Positions 1-4,676 of a stretch of 5,702 bases of DNA are shown here, in pieces. The notes under the pieces were generated by a model that made no database searches, had not been told where the DNA came from, and saw only the letters and a list, made by a program, of their open reading frames with translations. Every line of letters begins with the position of its first letter. Within the stretch, counting starts at the first letter, position 1. The stretch comes from Geodermatophilaceae bacterium. GTDB taxonomy: Bacteria > Actinomycetota > Actinomycetes > Mycobacteriales > Geodermatophilaceae. The stretch spans positions 1 through 5,702 of the forward strand of contig JACCTM010000454.1 of the NCBI GenBank assembly GCA_013812385.1. The letters are read 5' to 3'. The position numbers and the translations under genes were made by a program.

Positions 1-809
1 AGGTCTTGGCGCATCATCTGGAAGGCGACCGCGTCCTCGGCGACCGGGGCGTCGGCGTCCTCGATGAAATCACCGAAGCGCGACTGCTCGTCACTGCCGA
101 CGGCCTGATCGAGGCTGACCAGATCGCGAGAGTGGTCAAGCAGTTCGGCCACCCGCTCGGGCGTGATGTCGAGTTCAACGCCGATCTCTTCGTGGGTCGG
201 CTCGCGCTCCAGGGTCTGCTGGATCCGGCGCCGGGTACGTACGACCTTGTTGACCTGCTCGGCCAAGTGGACGGGCAGCCGGATCGTACGACCGGAGTCG
301 GCCATCGCCCGGGTGATTGCCTGCCGGATCCACCAGGTGGCGTAGGTGGAAAACTTGAAGCCCTTGGCGTAGTCGAACTTCTCCACGGCCCGGATCAGGC
401 CGAGGTTGCCCTCCTGGATCAGGTCGAGGAAGGACATCCCGTGCCCGGTGTAGCGCTTGGCCAGCGAGACAACCAGGCGCAGGTTTGCCTCCAGCATGGC
501 CTTTTTGGCCGCGCGTCCGTCCTCGGCCAACGTCTGATAGTCCCGCCGTCGGGTGGCCGACAGCCGGGGAGTCTCGATCAGCAGTCGTTCGGCGTAGAGC
601 CCGGCTTCGATCCGCTTGGACAGGTCAACTTCCTGCTCCGCAGTGAGCAGCGGGGTTTTGCCGATCGTGTTCAGGTAGACCCGTACGAGGTCGGTGGACA
701 TGACTCCACCGGAGTCAGGCGAGCGCGAGCCGCCGGACACGGCCTGCATAGATACGGTGTCTCGGTCGCTGGACTGGACGACGGTCACGTGGTCATCCGT
801 TTCTGCCAC
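1..809 (-). CDS. sigB: RNA polymerase sigma factor, SigB/HrdB-like (sigma-70 group 1/2), C-terminal part missing at the window edge
   Basis: This gene encodes a sigma subunit that directs core RNA polymerase to promoters. It reads from right to left and runs off the left edge. Directly visible are region 1.2 (TDLVRVYLNTIGKTPLL), region 2.1-2.2 (LEANLRLVVSLAKRYTG, then DLIQEGNLGLIRAVEKFD), region 2.3-2.4 (GFKFSTYATWWIRQAITRAM, which melts and recognises the -10 element), region 3.0-3.1 (RTIRLPVHLAEQVNK) and the start of region 3.2 (SLDQAVGSDEQ, then GDFIEDADAP). Region 4, which binds the -35 element, lies outside the window. The N-terminal tail is short and has no acidic region 1.1, which favours a SigB-type group 2 factor over the principal HrdB/SigA. 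I prefer GTG at 809 because AAGAGG sits 9 bases upstream; ATG at 749 and ATG at 701 are alternatives. The frame stays open upstream, but it enters AT-rich DNA that looks like a promoter region. The family is certain; the exact paralogue is inferred. Confidence 0.9.
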   Translation of the reverse strand, partial: MAETDDHVTVVQSSDRDTVSMQAVSGGSRSPDSGGVMSTDLVRVYLNTIGKTPLLTAEQEVDLSKRIEAGLYAERLLIETPRLSATRRRDYQTLAEDGRAAKKAMLEANLRLVVSLAKRYTGHGMSFLDLIQEGNLGLIRAVEKFDYAKGFKFSTYATWWIRQAITRAMADSGRTIRLPVHLAEQVNKVVRTRRRIQQTLEREPTHEEIGVELDITPERVAELLDHSRDLVSLDQAVGSDEQSRFGDFIEDADAPVAEDAVAFQMMRQD

Positions 810-820
810 CCCAGGTGGCC

Positions 821-880
821 TCTTGGATCTTGGGTGCTTGAAAATCTTGTATGTCTCACTGTGTTCAACGTTTTTTCGGC
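821..880. promoter_or_regulatory. Probable divergent promoter region between the sigma factor and HhH-GPD genes
   Basis: This is the most AT-rich stretch of the 190-base gap (810-999) between two divergent genes, so promoters for both are expected here. On the plus strand a loose sigma-70-like pair can be drawn: TTGGAT (823-828) and TTGTAT (847-852) with an 18-base spacer, which would give the HhH-GPD gene a leader of roughly 140 bases. On the minus strand TTGAAC (868-863) resembles a -35 element, but I see no good -10 hexamer 16-18 bases downstream; an alternative-sigma promoter is possible. The rest of the gap (881-999) shows only a weak 5-bp hairpin, CGGGT-CCGAA-ACCCG, and the ribosome binding site of the next gene. 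The assignment rests on composition and context. Confidence 0.35.
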
Positions 881-999
881 TCAGGTGTTCCAGGCCCCGC
901 ATAACGTTCGCCGCAGAGCTCGGCGGAGTTCGCCCTGCCCGGCGACGGGTCCGAAACCCGGCGTAGCCTCGGCTGCACGCCGACTCGAGGGGGCATGGG

Positions 1000-1605
1000 A
1001 TGCCGGTCACGCTCAGTCAGAACACCGAAGCCGATCAGCTCCTTGATCGCGATCCGCTGGCGCTGTTGATCGGGATGGTCCTGGATCAGCAGATCCCGCT
1101 GGAAAAGGCGTTCTTCTCTCCCCTGGAGCTGACGAAGCGTTTGGGTCACGAGCTGGACGTTCGAGAACTCGCCGACTACGACTCCGATGCCCTGGCTGCC
1201 CTCTTCGCTCAGCGACCGGCCCTGCATCGCTTCCCCACCTCCATGGCGGGACGGGTGCAGGGTCTTGCCCGCGTTCTCGTCGCCGACTACGAAGCAGACG
1301 TCACTCAGCTGTGGGCCGGTGTCCAGGATGGCCAGGAACTGTTGGCCCGCATCACCGCGCTACCTGGTTTCGGCGGCCAGAAGGCGGCGATCTATCTCGC
1401 TCTGCTAGGCAAGCAGCGGGGGATCCGCCCGACGGGTTGGCGCGAGGCGGCCGGCGAATTCGGCGAGGACGGGGTGTACCTGTCGGTCGCCGACATCGTG
1501 GACGCGGACTCACTGCTCCGGGTTCGCGACCACAAACAGCAGCAGAAGGCCGCAGCCAAGGCCGGCGCCGGCGCCACGGCCACCGTGACCGTCACCTCGC
1601 CGTGA
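1000..1605 (+). CDS. HhH-GPD family base-excision DNA repair-type protein (uncharacterised actinobacterial branch)
   Basis: The 201-residue protein resembles the helix-hairpin-helix/Gly-Pro-Asp DNA glycosylase superfamily (Nth, MutY, AlkA), whose members remove damaged bases. The N-terminal segment IGMVLDQQIPLEKAF (residues 24-38) matches the opening helix that in AlkA-like enzymes carries the LxQQ motif. The hairpin is ALPGFGGQKA (residues 120-129), followed by IYLALLGKQ. The usual catalytic residues are not obvious: at the position of the Nth catalytic lysine (LPGVGRK) this protein has Gln127, with Lys128 one residue later, and the VDTH segment that carries the conserved Asp is replaced by RPTGWREAAG. 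There are no cysteines for a 4Fe-4S cluster. The C-terminal tail is Ala/Lys/Thr-rich and probably disordered. The start at ATG 1000 is supported by the purine-rich GAGGGGG (987-993) 6 bases upstream. It heads a likely three-gene plus-strand unit. The family is well supported; enzymatic activity and substrate are unknown. Confidence 0.85.
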   Translation: MPVTLSQNTEADQLLDRDPLALLIGMVLDQQIPLEKAFFSPLELTKRLGHELDVRELADYDSDALAALFAQRPALHRFPTSMAGRVQGLARVLVADYEADVTQLWAGVQDGQELLARITALPGFGGQKAAIYLALLGKQRGIRPTGWREAAGEFGEDGVYLSVADIVDADSLLRVRDHKQQQKAAAKAGAGATATVTVTSP

Positions 1606-1946
1606 ATCGCGGACGGGAGGGTGACGAGCCGGTGTTGATCACCGAAGCCGCCCCTAGCCTGCTCGAACAACACGACGCCCGAAAGCGGCGCTACATCATC
1701 ACGATGGCCGTCCGGGCCGTCTGCCTGATCCTGGCCACCGTCTTCTACCAGATACTGTGGGTGATGGCGTTCTTCGCAATTCTGGCGATCATCCTGCCGG
1801 GGATCGCCGTCCTCGTCGCGAATGACCGGCCACCGAAGAAGGCACGCAATGCCCACCGGTTTCGCGGAGACCAGACCGCGGTGTCGGGATCGGCCCCTTT
1901 GCCCAGGACAGCAATCGCCCCCAACCGGATCATCGACGTCGACTGA
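1602..1946 (+). CDS. DUF3099 family small membrane protein
   Basis: This small protein of unknown function has the layout of DUF3099. A short hydrophilic N-terminus contains PVLITEAAPSL and a basic patch DARKRRYIITM (about residues 25-35). Two hydrophobic segments follow (about 36-50 and 52-73), separated by a short turn, with the ending PGIAVLVANDRPPKK. The C-terminus is polar and basic (about 75-114). Two helices in a hairpin suggest a cytoplasmic-membrane protein with both ends in the cytoplasm. The start is uncertain. GTG at 1602 overlaps the stop of the previous gene (GTGA, 114 residues) and would couple translation. GTG at 1632 (104 residues) has GGGAGG (1615-1620) 11 bases upstream. 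Both lack nothing of the conserved region. As I recall, proteins of this type lie beside sigB in mycobacteria, which fits this location. No function can be assigned. Confidence 0.78.
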   Translation: MNRGREGDEPVLITEAAPSLLEQHDARKRRYIITMAVRAVCLILATVFYQILWVMAFFAILAIILPGIAVLVANDRPPKKARNAHRFRGDQTAVSGSAPLPRTAIAPNRIIDVD

Positions 1947-2033
1947 CCGGGACCGACACACCCCACTTCTTGGGTCTCAACGCTGGCTCGAGCGGGCGCC
2001 CTGGGACCAGTTGCATGGCTCGTGCGGCTGACT

Positions 2034-2039
2034 GAGAGG
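2034..2039 (+). promoter_or_regulatory. Ribosome binding site supporting the GTG start of the DUF456 gene
   Basis: GAGAGG lies 8 bases before the GTG at 2048. It fixes the start of the DUF456 protein, whose first hydrophobic segment begins only a few residues later. The 101-base gap before the gene (1947-2047) shows no convincing promoter or terminator, so co-transcription with the upstream genes is likely but unproven. Confidence 0.6.
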
Positions 2040-2047
2040 CTGCACTC

Positions 2048-2536
2048 GTGGATGTCCCCACGCTTGTTCTGATCGGGCTCGCCATGGCGGTCGGGCTGGT
2101 CGGCGTGGTGATACCAGTGATCCCAGGGCTGCTGCTGGTCGCCGTCGCCGGTCTCGGCTGGGCGATCCTGGCCCAAGGCACCGGTCCCTGGATCGTGTTC
2201 GGCTTCATGGCGGTGGTTCTTGCCGTTGGCACGGTGGCCAAGTACGTGCTGCCCAGTCGAACGCTGCGCCAGGCCGGAGCGCCGGCATCGACGCTGGTCC
2301 TCGGTGCGCTCGGAGGCATCCTCGGGTTCTTCGTGATCCCGGTGATCGGGCTGCTAGTCGGCGCGGTGGGCGGCATCTACCTCGGTGAGTTGCGGCGACT
2401 GTCCGGCTCTCGAGCCGCGGGCCGCTCCACGCTGGCCACCCTCAAAGCGATCGGTATCGGTCTGCTGATCGAGCTCCTGGCCGGTGTCCTCGCCGTCGCC
2501 ATCTGGTTCGTGTCGGTGCTGTCCGGAGTGGGCTGA
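2048..2536 (+). CDS. DUF456 domain-containing membrane protein
   Basis: This 162-residue integral membrane protein is almost entirely hydrophobic. Predicted segments are at about residues 5-25, 26-43, 48-68, 82-112 (long, probably two tightly packed glycine-rich helices, VLGALGGILGFFVIPVIG) and 133-158. A polar loop at about 69-80 and a basic loop at about 115-130 (GELRRLSGSRAAGRS) separate the halves. The PVIPGLLL motif after the first helix, the KYVLPSR loop and the glycine-rich GALGGILG segment are the pattern I associate with DUF456, found in many bacteria without a known function. The start is GTG, set by GAGAGG 8 bases upstream. It is the last gene of the plus-strand group and faces the psu kinase gene, with 41 bases between the two stops. 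I see no strong terminator hairpin in that gap. No transport or enzymatic residue stands out, so function is left open. Confidence 0.82.
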   Translation: MDVPTLVLIGLAMAVGLVGVVIPVIPGLLLVAVAGLGWAILAQGTGPWIVFGFMAVVLAVGTVAKYVLPSRTLRQAGAPASTLVLGALGGILGFFVIPVIGLLVGAVGGIYLGELRRLSGSRAAGRSTLATLKAIGIGLLIELLAGVLAVAIWFVSVLSGVG

Positions 2537-2577
2537 TTCCGGGAGCTGCGCACGTACGAACCGTCGGTCGGCCCCTA

Positions 2578-3480
2578 CTACTGGGCCCCCCATCGGGCGA
2601 CCACCGTGGCCGCCTGCTGCTGGCCCGCGTCCAGACAACTGGTGGGGGATCGATCGTCCAGCCAGGCCGTCAGCAGCCCGGCGGTGAAGGCATCCCCGGC
2701 TCCGGTCGTATCCAGGACGGGACCCGGCCCGGCCAGCGACGGCCGGTGCAGTACACCGCCGCGATCGGCCCACAGCGCTCCAGAAGCACCGCAGGTCACC
2801 GCGACCACCGGAAACTTTGTAGCCAGGGAAACAGCTGCCTGCTCGACGTCCAGGAAGCCGCTGAGGGCCTGCGCCTCGCTGGCGTTGGGCAACAGCACAT
2901 CGATGCCTGCGATGTCAGTCAGGAAGCCTTCGACGCCGTACTCGCGAAGCGGCGCCACCGATGCCGGATCGACGGACACAGTCCGGCCCAGCGCCTGCGC
3001 CCGGCCGATTGCGGTCAACGCAGTCCTGCGCGTCTCGGCGTCGAGCAGGGTGTATCCCGAGACGTGCAGGTGCCGGTGTGCGGCGATCAGGGCTTCGGGA
3101 AGGTCGGCCTCGGTCAGGGCCCGGTTGGCGCCCCGGTCGCTGGCCATACTGCGCTCTGCGTCGGTACCGATGATCGCGACGATGGTGCCGGTTGGGAGGT
3201 CGCTGCAGGTACGAAGGGCGAGTTGCACACCCACCGTGCGAAGGAGGTCGCAGATCGGTCCCGAATCGCTGGCCCCGACGCAGCCGGCGAGGGTCGTGGC
3301 CACTCCCAGACGCCCCAGCCAGGCCGCCACGTTCGCGCCGGCACCGCCTGGTCGCTGCCGGATCTCGGCGGCAACATCTGTGCCGTCCTCGATCGGCCGT
3401 TCGGGACGAACCAGGACATCGAGATTGATGTCCCCGACGACCAGCACATCCCCCGTCGGCGGCTGCGGCAGGTCAGCCAT
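2578..3480 (-). CDS. psuK: PfkB-family kinase, probable pseudouridine kinase
   Basis: This is a 300-residue ribokinase/PfkB-family sugar or nucleoside kinase. Visible marks are the first strand VLVVGDINLDVLVRP (residues 12-26), the PGGAGANVA glycine motif (44-52) that contacts the substrate, the PNASEA segment (198-203), and the signature DTTGAGDAF (257-265) with its anion hole and catalytic base Asp263. The length is normal and nothing is missing. The family covers many substrates, so pseudouridine is inferred from context: the gene overlaps psuG by 8 bases (ATGGCTGA, 3480-3473), and such pairs commonly encode pseudouridine kinase plus glycosidase. The reaction would be pseudouridine + ATP to pseudouridine 5'-phosphate + ADP in the cytoplasm. 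I chose ATG 3480 because the fold begins 11 residues later; the frame continues upstream, but only inside psuG. There is no clear Shine-Dalgarno sequence before it, so translation probably depends on psuG being translated. Confidence 0.88.
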   Translation of the reverse strand: MADLPQPPTGDVLVVGDINLDVLVRPERPIEDGTDVAAEIRQRPGGAGANVAAWLGRLGVATTLAGCVGASDSGPICDLLRTVGVQLALRTCSDLPTGTIVAIIGTDAERSMASDRGANRALTEADLPEALIAAHRHLHVSGYTLLDAETRRTALTAIGRAQALGRTVSVDPASVAPLREYGVEGFLTDIAGIDVLLPNASEAQALSGFLDVEQAAVSLATKFPVVAVTCGASGALWADRGGVLHRPSLAGPGPVLDTTGAGDAFTAGLLTAWLDDRSPTSCLDAGQQQAATVVARWGAQ

Positions 3481-4384
3481 CCAGGTTCTTGCAGGCCACG
3501 GCGATCTCGGCAGCCAGGGCGGCGTTGCGCCGTACCAGGTCCACATTCACATCCTGGGTCCGTCCGTTGCTGGCGATGTGCAAGCGGTCCAGGACAAAGG
3601 GCGTGACGTCCTTGCCGGTCACTCCAGCCTCGACGGCCGCCGAGATCGCATAACTCAACACTGTGTCGTGCAGGCCAGGGTCCATCTGTCGATCCACCGG
3701 AAGTGGGTTGGCCACGATCAACGCGCCTGAGCTGAAGCCATCCCCGGCCGCGAAGACCTGCGCGACCTCCTCCGGAGTCTCGCAACCCCAGTCCAGCCTC
3801 GACCCGGACTCGGTGACGTAGAAACCGGGAAAGGCCACGGTCTGATACCCGATCACTCCCACCGAGAGGCTTTCCAGCCGTTCCAGCGTCGCCGGTACGT
3901 CTAGGATCGATTTCACCCCAGCGCAGACGACCACGATCCTGGTACGCGCCAGCACATCCAGGTCGGCGGATTCGTCGAAGCTGTCCCGGGCCCCGCGATG
4001 GACACCCCCGAGGCCGCCCGTGGCAAAGACCGAAATTCCGACGGCGCTGGCCAGCGCCGCTGTACCGGCCACTGTCGTCGCACCGCTGCGACCGAGTCCG
4101 GCGGCGATCGGCAGATCGCGCAGGCTCAGCTTGGTCAGGTCCGGGTCCTCGCAGATCCGCCTCAACTCCTCGCCGGACAGGCCGATATGGCCCACCCCGT
4201 CGAGCAACGCGATCGTTGCCGGTACCGCGCCGTTGCGGCGCACGACCTCCTCGAGTTCGCGGCCGGTCTCGAAGTTCACTGGCCGTGGGAGGCCGTGGGC
4301 CAACAGCGTGCTCTCCAGGGCGACGACCGGCCGTCCCTGCTCCAGCGCCTCTGCCACGTCGGGGTGACGATGGATCGGGAACAC
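3473..4384 (-). CDS. psuG: Pseudouridine-5'-phosphate glycosidase
   Basis: PsuG breaks the C-C glycosidic bond of pseudouridine 5'-phosphate, giving uracil and ribose 5-phosphate, the second step of pseudouridine breakdown. The 303-residue protein is full length (E. coli PsuG is about 312). Hallmark segments appear in order: VALESTLLAHGLPRP (21-35), LTKLSLRDLP (83-92), FATGGLGGVHRGA (120-132), ESADL (138-142), VCAGVKSILD (153-162), VIGYQTVAFPGFYVT (177-191), GALIVANPLP (220-229) and GKDVTPFVL (257-265). Glu24, Lys85, Asp141 and Lys158 have nearly the same spacing as the E. coli active-site residues I recall as Glu31, Lys93, Asp149 and Lys166 (56 and 17 residues between the last three). Asn280 may match Asn289. 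The start is GTG at 4384, with GAGAGGAG ending 6 bases upstream. It is the first gene of a two-gene operon with the overlapping kinase and diverges from the DUF3039 gene. Confidence 0.95.
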   Translation of the reverse strand: MFPIHRHPDVAEALEQGRPVVALESTLLAHGLPRPVNFETGRELEEVVRRNGAVPATIALLDGVGHIGLSGEELRRICEDPDLTKLSLRDLPIAAGLGRSGATTVAGTAALASAVGISVFATGGLGGVHRGARDSFDESADLDVLARTRIVVVCAGVKSILDVPATLERLESLSVGVIGYQTVAFPGFYVTESGSRLDWGCETPEEVAQVFAAGDGFSSGALIVANPLPVDRQMDPGLHDTVLSYAISAAVEAGVTGKDVTPFVLDRLHIASNGRTQDVNVDLVRRNAALAAEIAVACKNLDG

Positions 4385-4390
4385 TCCTGA

Positions 4391-4398
4391 CTCCTCTC
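4391..4398 (-). promoter_or_regulatory. Strong Shine-Dalgarno sequence of psuG
   Basis: Read on the minus strand, GAGAGGAG ends 6 bases before the GTG at 4384. This decides the psuG start codon and contrasts with the kinase gene, which has no comparable site. Confidence 0.75.
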
Positions 4399-4408
4399 AG
4401 CTCGACGC

Positions 4409-4418
4409 AGCCTAAGCT
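4409..4418. promoter_or_regulatory. Overlapping divergent -10 elements for psuG and the DUF3039 gene
   Basis: The 10-base segment AGCCTAAGCT holds a TANNNT hexamer on each strand: TAAGCT on the plus strand (4413-4418) and TAGGCT on the minus strand (4414-4409). From the plus hexamer, a start site 7 bases downstream falls on the A of the DUF3039 ATG (4425), giving a leaderless mRNA. From the minus hexamer, a start near 4402 would leave a leader of about 18 bases that just includes the psuG Shine-Dalgarno sequence. No good -35 hexamer is seen on either side. The two hexamers and their spacing to both genes are visible; promoter activity is inferred. Confidence 0.5.
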
Positions 4419-4424
4419 GGCATC

Positions 4425-4667
4425 ATGGTGGCGGTGACGACCAGCACCGAGACGATCGAGCGTCCTGAGGTCCGCGACCGGGAAAGTGATTCCCCGGACG
4501 AGGTCTTCCACTACGTCAAGAAGGACAAGATTGCCGAGAGTGCTGTCCTGGGATCCATGGTGCTGGCGCTGTGCGGCGAGATCTTTCCGGTGACTAAGAC
4601 GCCCAAGCCGGGTAGCCCGGTCTGCGAACCATGCAAGGAGATCTACGCGCAGCTCCGCAGGGGATGA
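4425..4667 (+). CDS. DUF3039 family small protein with a probable zinc-binding site
   Basis: This 80-residue soluble protein of unknown function belongs to a family widespread in actinobacteria. The first 25 residues are polar and acidic (TSTETIERPEVRDRE) and probably disordered. The conserved part starts at FHYVKKDKIAESAVLG (residues 28-43), continues through MVLALCGEIF (45-54) and ends with PVCEPCKEIYAQL (65-77). His29, Cys50, Cys67 and Cys70 could form a Cys3His zinc site, with CEPC acting as a knuckle; this is inferred from residue spacing. ATG 4425 has no Shine-Dalgarno sequence, but a TAAGCT hexamer ends 6 bases before it, as in a leaderless actinobacterial gene. It diverges from psuG and converges on the YihY-like gene, with only 8 bases between the two stop codons. 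From memory, the mycobacterial homologue Rv2708c lies beside a YihY-like gene near sigB, which supports the identification. Confidence 0.88.
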   Translation: MVAVTTSTETIERPEVRDRESDSPDEVFHYVKKDKIAESAVLGSMVLALCGEIFPVTKTPKPGSPVCEPCKEIYAQLRRG

Positions 4668-4676
4668 TCATCCCCT
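4659..4676. terminator. 18-bp perfect palindrome across two convergent stop codons, possible bidirectional terminator
   Basis: AGGGGATGATCATCCCCT is a perfect inverted repeat with no spacer. It can fold on either RNA strand into a 7-bp stem with a GAUC loop. It contains the TGA of the DUF3039 gene (4665-4667) and touches the stop of the YihY-like gene (4678-4676). Neither side has a U-run, so it would be a U-less hairpin, a form proposed for actinobacterial terminators. A protein-binding site is the alternative. Confidence 0.45.

Noticed and set aside
6..1046. A long plus-strand open frame of 346 codons running opposite the sigma factor
   Set aside because: The minus strand here encodes unmistakable sigma-70 regions 1.2 to 3.2. 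The plus frame is rich in Gly, Arg and Pro, has no recognisable domain, and crosses the divergent promoter region into the HhH-GPD gene in another frame.
1555..1600. A short repeat tract (GCCGGC/GGCGCC units) near the end of the HhH-GPD gene
   Set aside because: It is explained by Ala/Gly/Thr codons in a low-complexity C-terminal tail and is not a regular tandem repeat.
1392..2376. Minus-strand open frames opposite the DUF3099 and DUF456 genes
   Set aside because: The plus strand encodes the hydrophobic helices and family motifs; the minus frames are low-complexity Ser/Pro/Arg/Asp text with no motif.
2537..2577. A terminator hairpin between the convergent DUF456 and kinase genes
   Set aside because: I could find no stem longer than a few base pairs and no T-run in the 41 bases.
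2606..3730. A 374-codon plus-strand open frame opposite the kinase and psuG genes
   Set aside because: It is antisense to two clear enzyme families and has a Ser/Arg/Pro/Ala-rich composition typical of a shadow frame in high-GC DNA.
4385..4424. A riboswitch or attenuator upstream of psuG
   Set aside because: Only 40 bases separate the two genes, and the likely leader is under 20 bases, too short for any known riboswitch fold.
3114..4511. A 465-codon minus-strand open frame overlapping psuG and the kinase in another frame
   Set aside because: It is strongly Arg/Gly-rich, lies over well-supported coding sequence, and would also run across the divergent promoter into DUF3039.
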